Under the pieces are notes generated by a model. The model had not been told where the DNA came from, did not search any database, and saw only the letters and a program-made list of their open reading frames with translations. This document shows positions 1 through 7,447 of a stretch of DNA of 21,046 bases, in pieces. The stretch spans positions 1 through 21,046 of the forward strand of contig CALKWL010000143.1 of assembly GCA_938004235.1 (NCBI GenBank), read 5' to 3'. A program made the translations under genes and the position numbers. Numbering within the stretch: position 1 is the stretch's first letter; the number at the start of each line of letters is the position of its first letter. This stretch comes from an uncultured Gammaproteobacteria bacterium (GTDB lineage: Bacteria > Pseudomonadota > Gammaproteobacteria > Halothiobacillales > Halothiobacillaceae).

Positions 1-49
1 ACGAGATTGACTGACGTGACTGGAGTTCAGACGTTTGCTCTTCCGATCT
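1..49 (+). other. Illumina sequencing adapter (non-genomic)
   Basis: Positions 16-49 match the 34-base TruSeq read-2 adapter with a single mismatch at position 35 (T instead of G). Positions 1-7 (ACGAGAT) are the end of the P7 flow-cell segment, and positions 8-15 (TGACTGAC) sit where an 8-base index lies. The order P7 end, index, read-2 primer is the order of a library molecule, so this is untrimmed adapter carried into the assembly. The biological sequence starts at 50, and the contig stops there because the reads ended, not because of any genomic feature. Confidence 0.98.
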
Positions 50-1066
50 GCTCATGGCGGCGCGCAGCACGATTTCCTCCCTCTCCTTCTGGGAGAGGGT
101 CGGGGTGAGGGCGGCTTTGGCGGCGATCTTGGCTTTGACCGGGTCGAAATCGACAAACCACGACTTGAAGATGGCTTGCGCCATGGCTTCGAGGGTTTGG
201 TTGATGCGGCGGTTGAGGTCGATCTTGTCGTCGAGTTCACCAAGCACAGCCGCAATTCTTTTGCGCCTGTTTTTATCTTCGGGCCATAGAACTTTTATTT
301 TTTCAATGTTGTAGATGGGAAGCTTTGGTTGAACAGCACCTACAGTACCTTGAGAGATTTCTTGCTGCCCTATGCTGGATGATAGGTAGTAGTAAAGATA
401 GAGCGCGTCGTGATAGTCCAACCCTGTCAATTTCACACAATTTTCAGTCAGAGATGCATAGTCGTAGAAGCTATCCACGATGCTGAGCGCGCCGATTGTT
501 CCAACGATTGATAACACAACATCGTTTTCTTGAACGATGTAGCGAGAAATCGAAGGGAAAACGTCATCGGGGACATATTCAATTCCATCTCTTGGCAGAC
601 TTCGCTGGCCAACATCTCGAACGCGAATATAAGGATGTTTAGACGGCACTGATTGCAGGTTTTTCCCTGCAGGGAGGCGTTTACCTCCCTTTATCGTGAC
701 AATTTCTGCAAGCGGAATTTCTGGCAAATTAGAAGACATAACCCAATCCCGGGCCGCTTCCTCTTCCCCAACCATCACCACATAACGATCACGTATATTT
801 TTCTGAAAACTCTCCGGGATGTTATCCCACACCAGCAAATCCACCCGGAACGGCAGTGAGCTTTCTTCCAGTGCCTCTTTCAAACGCGAAACACGTCCTT
901 CATCTTCTGGCTTGGCAAAGGCCACCAAATCCAGGTCGGAATTGGAGCGTGCCGTCCATTTCACCCGTGAGCCAAATGCCCACACTTCAACATTCGGCAG
1001 ATAGCGCGCTATCAGGCCAAGTAACTCCTTGCGCTGGCCGGGGCTGATGTCGATAGGCTCGCTCAT
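50..1066 (-). CDS. Nucleotidyltransferase (MNT)-HsdS fusion: type I restriction specificity subunit, partial (3' end missing)
   Basis: One uninterrupted frame of 339 codons runs from ATG at 1066 to the adapter junction with no stop. Residues 1-109 form a minimal nucleotidyltransferase domain. G32-S33, ten residues, then D44-L45-D46 give the GSX10DXD motif, and D76 (PFRVDLL) fits the third metal-binding acid. Residues 110-260 look like a first HsdS target-recognition domain, ending in the usual QPKLPIYNIEKIKV-type strand. Residues 265-312 are the conserved central helical region (LDDKIDLNRRINQTLEAM, then FKSWFVDFDP). The second recognition domain is beyond the edge. HsdS normally gives the M2S methyltransferase and R2M2S restriction complex its sequence specificity. 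MNT proteins normally pair with HEPN proteins as antitoxins or AMP-transferases. The start overlaps the HEPN stop by 4 bases (ATGA), and only a weak ribosome site precedes it, suggesting coupled translation. An internal ATG at 739 (residue 110, in frame) could also yield a separate HsdS. The fusion in sequence is certain; its function is inferred. Confidence 0.9.
76..112. repeat. Palindromic REP-type repeat inside the hsdS reading frame
   Basis: An 8-base stem, CCCTCTCC (79-86) with GGAGAGGG (92-99), is followed by TCGGGGTGAGGGC. This matches the widespread proteobacterial repeat that reads LTPTLSQ-R/K-ERE when translated. Here it encodes HsdS-fusion residues of about 320-331 (LTPTLSQKEREE) just after the central conserved region. 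It keeps the frame and adds a charged segment between recognition domains. Family recognition is from memory of the motif; copy number cannot be checked in this window. Confidence 0.75.
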
Positions 1067-1485
1067 TCCCAAGTGCTTCCAGTCATTGTCTGATAAAGGC
1101 CGATGGCGTCGTCAATAAAGTCCTTCATCAGTGCCAGACATTGCGCCGCCTTGTTACCATCGTAGTCGTGTGCCGTGTCGATTCTGGCGTCGGCATACTT
1201 CAGCCATTGCTCAATCGGCGATGCAAAAAGCTGGTTGTCGAATGCCAGCCGAAGAATGGGCTTGGGGCTATTGGGTACTTCGGGAATACCCAGTTCTTCC
1301 ACTAAAAAGCGCTTCAGGGTTTTCCATAGCGTGTCATAACTGGTTTCGAACCGCTGGATGGTGGACTCTGCAATCCCTTCTTTATCTAGCTCGGACAACT
1401 CAGTACGGTATTGGGCGTTCGAGTAATTTTCATACTGCATCTCAAGGTGTTTGAGGGATTTTTGCAGTTTGCTGTAATCAATCAT
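1063..1485 (-). CDS. HEPN-family protein (HI0074-like nucleotidyltransferase substrate-binding protein / putative RNase toxin)
   Basis: This 140-residue, mostly helical protein resembles the HI0074 'nucleotidyltransferase substrate-binding' branch of the HEPN superfamily. R101-I-D-T-A-H106-D-Y108 matches the RX4HXY motif. In HEPN toxins the Arg and His form the RNase site, and in the HepT/MntA system the Tyr is AMPylated by the partner MNT enzyme. Its natural partner, the MNT domain, is the next gene, overlapping by 4 bases. It overlaps the hsdM end by 8 bases and has a strong ribosome site (GGAGGTGA, 1489-1496), so it is probably made in step with HsdM. An intact catalytic motif suggests a potentially active RNase held in check by the adjacent MNT domain. 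That is an inference: HI0074-type proteins have also been described only as nucleotidyltransferase-binding partners. Confidence 0.88.
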   Translation of the reverse strand: MIDYSKLQKSLKHLEMQYENYSNAQYRTELSELDKEGIAESTIQRFETSYDTLWKTLKRFLVEELGIPEVPNSPKPILRLAFDNQLFASPIEQWLKYADARIDTAHDYDGNKAAQCLALMKDFIDDAIGLYQTMTGSTWE

Positions 1486-3196
1486 GGTTCACCTCCGTAT
1501 TTAGCGAATACCCCAACCCCGCCAAATTTTTCTTGATTTCGCCTTCCAGCTTGGCGCTGACGGCAAACTGTTCTGCCAACTGCGCCGTCAGCCGCGCCAT
1601 CTTGTCGGCGAAGACATCGCCATCGTCCTCCTGCTCCTCAGCACCGACATAACGCCCCGGCGTGAGTACATGTTCGTGCTTGCGGATGTCGGCGAGCGAG
1701 GCCGAGTAGCAAAAGCCCGGCACGTCGGCATAGCCCTCGCCGTGCTGCCAGGCATGGAAGGTGTCGGCGATCTTCTGGATGTCTGCCACCGTAAAGTCAC
1801 GCAGTACGCGGTCTTTCATGTAACCGAGCTGGCGGGCGTCGATGAACAGGAACTCACCGCGCCGGTCGCGCTTGGTTTTGTTGAGCGCCAGGCCGTTGCG
1901 CTTGTCGCGGGTCAGGAACCAGATGCAGGCCGGGATTTGCGTGTTGGTAAAGAGCTGGCCGGGCAGCGCGACCATGCATTCCACGTAGTCGTCCTCGATC
2001 AGCTTCTTGCGGATTTCACCTTCGTTGTTGGTGTTGCTGCTCATCGAGCCATTCGCCAGCAGCAGCGCCATGCTGCCCGCCGGGGCAAGGTGGTAGAGCA
2101 TGTGCTGCAGCCAGGCGAAGTTGGCGTTGCCCTGCGGCGGGGTGCCGGCGATCCAGCGCGGGTCGCTGGCGAGCTTTTCGTTCCACCACTCCTTCATGTT
2201 GAAGGGCGGGTTGGCCATGACGAAGTCGGCGCGCAGGTCGGGGTGCAGGTCGTTGAGCAGTGTGTCGCCGGGCTGCCCGCCAAAGTTGAAGTCGATGCCG
2301 CGTATGGCCATGTTCATGGCGGCCAGGCGCCAGGTGGTGGGGTTGCTTTCCTGGCCGTAGACACTGATCTGGCCTTTGTTGATCTTGCCGCCGTGCTGTT
2401 CGATGAACTCTTCGCTTTGCACAAAGAAGCCGCCCGAGCCCATGGCCGGGTCGTACACGCGGCCTTTGAAGGGCTGAAGCATTTCGACAATTAGCGTGAC
2501 GATGCTCTTGGGCGTGTAGTACTGGCCGCCCTTCTTGCCTTCGGCCAAGGCGAACTGGCCGAGGAAGTACTCGTAGACGTGGCCGAGGATGTCCTTGCTC
2601 TTGAGGCCCAGCGGCTGGCCGTTGTAGTCCTTGCGGTTGAAGTCGGTGTCGGAGAAGTGGGCGATCAGGTCGGCCAGCTTGTGGCTGTCGATCTGGGTGC
2701 GGGCGAAGTCCTTGTTGAGCACGTTTTTGAGTTTTTTCTCGTTCTCGCGCTCGATGGCTTCCATGGCGTTGTCGATCAGCCAGCCGACGCTGCGCATTTC
2801 TTCCGGCTCGTCCTTGCCGGGTTTGTTCCAGGGCAGCGGGGCCTTGGGCGGCAGCTGTGCGCAGTCGCGCAGGGTTTGCCAGCGGGCTTCCAGCGGCACC
2901 CAGAACACGTTTTTCTCGGTGTAGTAGTCGCGCACTTCCAGTTCGGCGGCGATATGACCTTCGTAGTCGTCGGCGTAATGCTCGGCGTCCATGTAGTAGT
3001 CGTGTTCGGGATCGCGAAATTGCGCGTTCAGCTCTTTTTGCCGCTCTTCAAAGGCATCGGAGACGTATTTAAGGAAGATCAGGCCCAGCACCACGTGCTT
3101 GTACACGGCAGCATCCAGGTTGGAGCGCAGCTTGTCGGCGGCGGTCCAGAGCTTTTTTTCCAGGTCGTTGAAGAATTGTTGTTCGATGGGGTTCAT
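1478..3196 (-). CDS. hsdM: Type I restriction-modification system DNA methyltransferase subunit HsdM
   Basis: This 572-residue N6-adenine methyltransferase subunit transfers methyl groups from S-adenosylmethionine to adenine in sites chosen by HsdS. The N-terminal helical domain (about 1-190, beginning with the typical ...LEKKLWTAADKLR...) leads into the catalytic domain. GQYYTPKSIV lies at 224-233, motif I DPAMGSGGFF at 249-258 (cofactor binding) and motif IV NPPF at 329-332 (catalytic). The C-terminal helices (from about 520) would contact HsdS. Length and motifs are complete, so the subunit should be active. The start ATG at 3196 has no strong ribosome site. It lies 90 bases after hemY in the same direction, with a palindromic structure between. 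The next genes are the HEPN protein and the MNT-HsdS fusion. No hsdR is visible, and it may lie past the contig edge. Confidence 0.97.
   Translation of the reverse strand: MNPIEQQFFNDLEKKLWTAADKLRSNLDAAVYKHVVLGLIFLKYVSDAFEERQKELNAQFRDPEHDYYMDAEHYADDYEGHIAAELEVRDYYTEKNVFWVPLEARWQTLRDCAQLPPKAPLPWNKPGKDEPEEMRSVGWLIDNAMEAIERENEKKLKNVLNKDFARTQIDSHKLADLIAHFSDTDFNRKDYNGQPLGLKSKDILGHVYEYFLGQFALAEGKKGGQYYTPKSIVTLIVEMLQPFKGRVYDPAMGSGGFFVQSEEFIEQHGGKINKGQISVYGQESNPTTWRLAAMNMAIRGIDFNFGGQPGDTLLNDLHPDLRADFVMANPPFNMKEWWNEKLASDPRWIAGTPPQGNANFAWLQHMLYHLAPAGSMALLLANGSMSSNTNNEGEIRKKLIEDDYVECMVALPGQLFTNTQIPACIWFLTRDKRNGLALNKTKRDRRGEFLFIDARQLGYMKDRVLRDFTVADIQKIADTFHAWQHGEGYADVPGFCYSASLADIRKHEHVLTPGRYVGAEEQEDDGDVFADKMARLTAQLAEQFAVSAKLEGEIKKNLAGLGYSLNTEVNHD
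1489..1496 (-). promoter_or_regulatory. Strong ribosome binding site of the HEPN gene
   Basis: On the minus strand GGAGGTGA stands 3 bases before the HEPN ATG at 1485, inside the last codons of hsdM. It is the best Shine-Dalgarno match in this operon, in contrast with the weak sites of hsdM and the MNT-HsdS fusion. It supports the chosen start and suggests that the HEPN protein is translated efficiently. Confidence 0.75.
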
Positions 3197-3209
3197 GGAA
3201 GGTTCGGCT

Positions 3210-3245
3210 GGCGTGAATGGAGAGGCTCCAGCGCCGCGTCACGCC
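3210..3245. promoter_or_regulatory. Nested inverted repeat upstream of hsdM
   Basis: GGCGTGA (3210-3216) and TCACGCC (3239-3245) are perfect 7-base arms. Inside them TGGAG (3218-3222) and CTCCA (3226-3230) form a second perfect stem. The structure lies 14-49 bases before the hsdM start and after the hemY stop. No T-tract follows on either strand, so it is not a classic intrinsic terminator. It could be an operator for control of the restriction operon or a leader hairpin. Only the symmetry is seen; the role is inferred. Confidence 0.4.
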
Positions 3246-3286
3246 GCCGCTACGCCAGGAAAATCGCCGGGTGAACGCTTTTCGCC

Positions 3287-4516
3287 CTAATTTTTCGACG
3301 CGGCGCCCGCTTCAGGCAGCTTGTCCAGCGCATCGAACGCCGCACGGACATGGGTCAGCGCCTTGTCGGAATGCCCTTCGCGCTCGTCCAGCTGGGAGAG
3401 CAGGATGTGCGCCTCGGCATAGGCGTGCTCATTGGCGGGCTGTTGCAATACCGCCTCGGCATGGGCGCGCGCCTTGCCCCACATGTCCTGCCGCCAGGCC
3501 ATGTGTGCGGCAAACAGGCTCAGGTCGGCATTGACCGCGCCGGGCGTGCGCGCCAGAACCGCTTCGACGGCGTCCAGGGCGCTGCGCGTCTGCGTGGGGT
3601 TCATGCGCACCAGCGCCGCCGCCAGCGTCTGACTTGTACGTTCGCGCAGTCCCGCCAGCAGCAGCTCCGCGGCCTGATCGTGTTCGCCGCAACTTGCCAG
3701 CGCCACGGCCTTGGCCGCCACCAGGCGTTCGCGCCCGCGCAGGCTTTTGCGGATATCGCGCCAGAAGGCTTCGATGGCAGGCGCGCCTTGCGCGGCCAGC
3801 TGCCCAAGACGCCCTTCCACCGCGGATTCTTCCAACGCCAGCAGCTCATCCTCGGGCAGGGCGCGAAGCTTGGTGAGCATGGGCAGGCGTTGCAACACGC
3901 CATCCCAGTCGCCCGCCTGGCGCTCGCTTTCAGCCAGCAGGCGCAACAAGGCCGGATGACGCGGGTCTTGCGCAGCCAGGCGCTGCACGATGGGCAGAGC
4001 CAGATCGGCGCGCCCGTCCTGCATCAGCCATTGCGCCTGCATTAAACGTACGCTGGGCGCATTTTGCGGAAAACGCTGCTCGGCCAGTTTGAGACTGTCT
4101 TCCGCGCGCGCGCTCAAGCCCTGCTGGTGCGCGGCGAACGCCTGCGCCATCAGCCAGATCCAGCGGCTTTGCGGCGCGTCCGCATGGCGCTTGCACAGTT
4201 TTTCCGAAGCATCCCAATCTCCGGCAACCCACTGGCGCAGCACATGCTCAAGATCGTCCCACTCGCGCGCTTCGAGTTTGCGCTGCCGACGCAAGCGCAA
4301 CATGACCGGCACGCGCACCAGCCAGTTCACCAGCCACAGCCCCGCCCCCAGAACCAGTACGCTGACAATAATCACACCAAGCAGTCCCGCCATGGTGGTT
4401 TCAATCTGCCAGTTTCCCCAACCAAGATGCGCCGTACCCGCATCGCGCATGATGAGCAGAGCCATGGCGCCGATGGCGAGCGCCAGGGCGATCAGGACAA
4501 GAAGAAGGCGACGCAT
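3287..4516 (-). CDS. hemY: HemY, membrane-anchored TPR protein of the hem operon
   Basis: This 409-residue protein has two N-terminal membrane segments (about 1-23 and 43-66), as in proteobacterial HemY. A long helical region of tetratricopeptide-like repeats follows, facing the cytoplasm. Known HemY proteins are encoded downstream of hemX in hemCDXY operons and are linked to haem/tetrapyrrole synthesis, but their exact role is not settled. This is not the protoporphyrinogen oxidase that bears the same name in Bacillus. The start is 2 bases after the hemX stop, with a GGAG ribosome site inside the end of hemX, so it is the last gene of the hem operon. No intrinsic terminator was seen between it and hsdM, so read-through into the restriction operon is possible. 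Confidence 0.92.
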   Translation of the reverse strand: MRRLLLVLIALALAIGAMALLIMRDAGTAHLGWGNWQIETTMAGLLGVIIVSVLVLGAGLWLVNWLVRVPVMLRLRRQRKLEAREWDDLEHVLRQWVAGDWDASEKLCKRHADAPQSRWIWLMAQAFAAHQQGLSARAEDSLKLAEQRFPQNAPSVRLMQAQWLMQDGRADLALPIVQRLAAQDPRHPALLRLLAESERQAGDWDGVLQRLPMLTKLRALPEDELLALEESAVEGRLGQLAAQGAPAIEAFWRDIRKSLRGRERLVAAKAVALASCGEHDQAAELLLAGLRERTSQTLAAALVRMNPTQTRSALDAVEAVLARTPGAVNADLSLFAAHMAWRQDMWGKARAHAEAVLQQPANEHAYAEAHILLSQLDEREGHSDKALTHVRAAFDALDKLPEAGAASKN

Positions 4517-4518
4517 GA

Positions 4519-5682
4519 TTAAGGCTCCTTGGTCTGATTGAGGGTTTCGGTCGCATCATCGGGCGCAATCGCGGGGGCGAGACTCGGCGTGATCGGCTCC
4601 GTCACGCTCGCCGCAGGCGGCCTCAAGGCACGCAAGGCCACGAACGCAGGTGCAAAATCAAGCGTCTGCGGGCGGTAGCCCTGCTCTAGCGCCGCGCTAA
4701 TATCGCGCAACTGCGCCAGAGCGTGTTGCACGGTGGGGGCGGAGCCGTCGATCTGCTTCGCCTGTTGCGCCAACGCCAGCGCCTGCGCGCTCAGGCGGTA
4801 GGCCTCATCCACCTGCCGGTTAAGCAGCGCCGCGCGAGCTTCCAGCAAGGTTTGGCTCGCCGCCGCCAGCGGCTGGGGCTGGTCGGGCGCCGGCTTGGAC
4901 GCGGCAGTCTGGTCCGTGTTCTTGATCTGCATCCAGCTGCCGAACCAGGCCTTGGTCTGTGCCCACCAGCCATCCTGCGGGGTGGCGACATCGCCGGATG
5001 ATTGTGCTTGTTCACCTGATTTCAGCGGCAAGTGCGGCATGGTCTGTGCAAGATTGAATATTTTCAGCGCCAGGCCATCCCGATCCAGCGGCACGCTGCG
5101 ATCCAGCGCGCTCGCCAGCTGCTGCACAGCCGTGCGCAAGGGCAGCGACTCGCCGCCCAAGGCGCTTGCCAGCCGCTCGACTTCCTGCAACATCTGGCGG
5201 GCGCCGAGCGGATCGTCCAGCGCGCCGACGCGCAATTGCGCCGCGCTCAACAGACGCTCAATCTCGCTTAAGCGCCATTGGCTGGCATCCTGCCCCAGCA
5301 TCTGATTCAACTGATCCAATCTCTGCTTGTGTTCATCAAGCGAGGTCTGCATCCCGGCCACGGCGAGCTGTACGGCCTGCTGCGCACTTTGCGTCTCTTC
5401 GGCCAGACGGCTCAAATCGCTGCGGCTGGCGCGTAGACCGAGCTGGGCGTTCAGATGCTGATCGAGCTCGGCCACCCGCGACTGCAAGCTCGTCAACGCC
5501 TGCTGTTGCTGCTGCCACTGAGCGTAACCCCAGTAACCCGCACCGCTCGCCAAGAGCAGAAGAATCAGCAGAATCCACACCGCCCCGACCAGAAGCGGGC
5601 GCTTGCGCCGGGAAGGGGGAGCGGTATCTTTGCTGGCGTCAGCGGCAGGATGTTTGTCGATGGACACGGTGTTTTCGGTCAT
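4519..5682 (-). CDS. hemX: HemX, membrane protein of the hem operon (uroporphyrinogen III C-methyltransferase-like family)
   Basis: The protein has 387 residues when started at ATG 5682, which is preceded by a GGAG ribosome site. The open frame extends further upstream to 5805, but that part overlaps the end of hemD and has no domain character. A short charged cytoplasmic N-terminus is followed by one membrane segment (about 29-51). A Gln-rich coiled coil (about 53-120) and a helical periplasmic-type domain come next. HemX family proteins were named for similarity to uroporphyrinogen III methyltransferase but lack a proven catalytic site. A scaffold or regulatory role in the haem pathway is usually assumed. 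It lies 52 bases after hemD and 2 bases before hemY. Confidence 0.93.
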   Translation of the reverse strand: MTENTVSIDKHPAADASKDTAPPSRRKRPLLVGAVWILLILLLLASGAGYWGYAQWQQQQQALTSLQSRVAELDQHLNAQLGLRASRSDLSRLAEETQSAQQAVQLAVAGMQTSLDEHKQRLDQLNQMLGQDASQWRLSEIERLLSAAQLRVGALDDPLGARQMLQEVERLASALGGESLPLRTAVQQLASALDRSVPLDRDGLALKIFNLAQTMPHLPLKSGEQAQSSGDVATPQDGWWAQTKAWFGSWMQIKNTDQTAASKPAPDQPQPLAAASQTLLEARAALLNRQVDEAYRLSAQALALAQQAKQIDGSAPTVQHALAQLRDISAALEQGYRPQTLDFAPAFVALRALRPPAASVTEPITPSLAPAIAPDDATETLNQTKEP

Positions 5683-5734
5683 GGCTCGGACTCCGGCATG
5701 GGCAGGCGGCGAACAGGCTCCTGTTCGCCGCCAG

Positions 5735-6499
5735 TTAGGAAATGAGGCTCGGCGCGCACGCAAGCAGCGCGGCAAACACCGCATCATCTTCAGGGCTTGG
5801 GGCAATCATGCCACGATTCAAGCCCAATGTTTCGGCAAGCCGGGCAATGCGCGGATGAGCAAACACCCATGTCTGCCGCTTGAGCCAGGCGGCATCATCG
5901 GCACTCTGAGCCGCGCCCGCCAGCGTTCGCAGGGCTTCGGAAGACGTCACGACGAACAACAGACGCTCATGTTGGCGCAAAGACGAAACACACGGCGGGC
6001 GCGCACGGCGACGATACACCACGGCATGTTCCACCTGCGCGCCGCGTACGCTCAGGCTCTGCGCCAACAGCTCGCGCCCGCCCTCGCCGCGCACCAGCAG
6101 GACGCGCCGCCCCTCCACATGCTGAAACGCCGGCATGGCCAGCACCGCTTCGCTGTCGGCGCCATCAACGGGCGCACGCACCCGGGCAACCCCCGCCTCG
6201 CGCAACGCACGCGCCGTTCCCTGCCCTACGGCAACCAGACCGCAATCGGGTGGCCAATCCGCAGCGGGCAAAACCTGCAAGGCCATGCGCACCGCATTCG
6301 GGCTGATAAAAACCACTTCGTCGGCACGCGCCATTTGTGCCTGCAAAACCTCAGGGACGACGGCCTCGGTCGGTGGAATGATGTCCAGTAAAGGCAGCGT
6401 CAGCACTTCGCCGCCCGCCGCGCGGATGCGTGCCGCAATCAGGGCTGTCTGCCCGGCGGGGCGAGTCAGGACAATGCGCAGGCCATGCAGGGCGTTCAT
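5735..6499 (-). CDS. hemD: Uroporphyrinogen-III synthase
   Basis: This 254-residue cytoplasmic enzyme, of the usual length, cyclises hydroxymethylbilane with inversion of ring D to give uroporphyrinogen III. The N-terminus (LRIVLTRPAGQ) is the typical HemD start, and the first half has the FISPNAVRMAL segment. The second half carries VVTSSEALRTL, the matching strand-loop-helix of the second lobe. Sequence conservation in this family is low, so the call rests on these segments and on its place directly after hemC (12-base gap) and before hemX. An AGGAA ribosome site precedes the start. Confidence 0.95.
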   Translation of the reverse strand: MNALHGLRIVLTRPAGQTALIAARIRAAGGEVLTLPLLDIIPPTEAVVPEVLQAQMARADEVVFISPNAVRMALQVLPAADWPPDCGLVAVGQGTARALREAGVARVRAPVDGADSEAVLAMPAFQHVEGRRVLLVRGEGGRELLAQSLSVRGAQVEHAVVYRRRARPPCVSSLRQHERLLFVVTSSEALRTLAGAAQSADDAAWLKRQTWVFAHPRIARLAETLGLNRGMIAPSPEDDAVFAALLACAPSLIS

Positions 6500-6511
6500 G
6501 TACCCGTGTTC

Positions 6512-7447
6512 CTATGCGCCGATTCCCACCTCGGCCAGAATGCGATCCGCGCCCTGCGCCAGCAGGGCATCCGCCACCTGCTCCCCCAGTGCCTGCGCCT
6601 GCGCACGCGGTGCGCGCGCCTCGGCTCGCAGCATGGTTTGTCCGTCCAGCGAGCCCACCAGGCCGCGCAGCCACAGCGCGTCGCCCTCCAGCACGGCAAA
6701 ACCGCCTATCGGCACCTGGCAACCGCCGTTGAGACGTGCGTTCATGGCTCGCTCGGCCATCACGCGATCTTGGGTATCGACACAGTTCAGTGGCGCAATC
6801 AGCGCCTCAATCACGGCGTCGCCCGCCCGGCATTCGATACCCACTGCACCCTGACCAATCGCCGGCAGGCTCATTTCTGCCGTCATGCTCATACGAATGC
6901 GCTCGGCAAAACCCAAACGAATCAAGCCCGCCGAAGCCAGGATAATCGCGTCATACTGCCCTGCATCCAGCTTGGCCAGACGCGAGTTCACATTGCCGCG
7001 CAGCATCTCGATACGCAGATGCGGATAGCGCTGCAAGAGCTGCATCTGGCGACGCAGGCTGGACGTGCCCACCACTGCGCCCTCGGGCAAGTCGTCCGGG
7101 CTGGCGTAAGTATTGGAGACAAACGCATCCGTCGGGTCTTCGCGCTGCATAATCACCGGCAGGTGCAAGCCCTCGGGAAAGGCCATCGGTACATCTTTCA
7201 TCGAATGCACCGCAATGTCCGCCTCACCCGCCAACATGCCGACTTCCAACTCCTTGACAAACAAGCCCTTGCCGCCAATTTTGGACAACGGGCTATCCAA
7301 AAGCTGGTCGCCTTGGGTGGTGAGTTTGATGAATTCGATTTGCATGTCAGGGTGCAGGGCGCGCAGGCGGCGCGCCACTTCTTCGGCTTGCCACATGGCC
7401 AGCGGGCTTTTACGGGTGGCAATGCGCAGGGTGGTTGGAGTAGTCAT
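6512..7447 (-). CDS. hemC: Hydroxymethylbilane synthase (porphobilinogen deaminase)
   Basis: This 311-residue cytoplasmic enzyme joins four porphobilinogen molecules into hydroxymethylbilane. The start ATG at 7447 gives the family N-terminus MTTPTTLRIATRKSPLAMWQ; the frame is open to 7510 but the extra 21 residues are not conserved. C243 in NGGCQVP is the attachment site of the dipyrromethane cofactor. D85 (HSMKDVP) matches the catalytic aspartate, and R132, R133, R150 and R156 (TSSLRR, LRGNVNSR) line the substrate cavity. All key residues are present. It is the first gene of the hemCDXY run and is divergent from the sugar-transfer cassette at 7709. Confidence 0.97.
   Translation of the reverse strand: MTTPTTLRIATRKSPLAMWQAEEVARRLRALHPDMQIEFIKLTTQGDQLLDSPLSKIGGKGLFVKELEVGMLAGEADIAVHSMKDVPMAFPEGLHLPVIMQREDPTDAFVSNTYASPDDLPEGAVVGTSSLRRQMQLLQRYPHLRIEMLRGNVNSRLAKLDAGQYDAIILASAGLIRLGFAERIRMSMTAEMSLPAIGQGAVGIECRAGDAVIEALIAPLNCVDTQDRVMAERAMNARLNGGCQVPIGGFAVLEGDALWLRGLVGSLDGQTMLRAEARAPRAQAQALGEQVADALLAQGADRILAEVGIGA

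Noticed and set aside
54..314. Forward open frames at the contig start
   Set aside because: They are antisense to the HsdS frame, and another in the same place begins in the adapter sequence.
1670..2494. 274-codon open frame opposite hsdM
   Set aside because: It lies wholly antisense to hsdM, whose motifs are intact. Its Val/Ala/Gly-rich translation is what the opposite strand of GC-rich coding sequence gives.
5683..5805. N-terminal extension of HemX
   Set aside because: The open frame continues upstream but overlaps hemD, adds an Arg-rich stretch, and lacks the ribosome site seen before ATG 5682.
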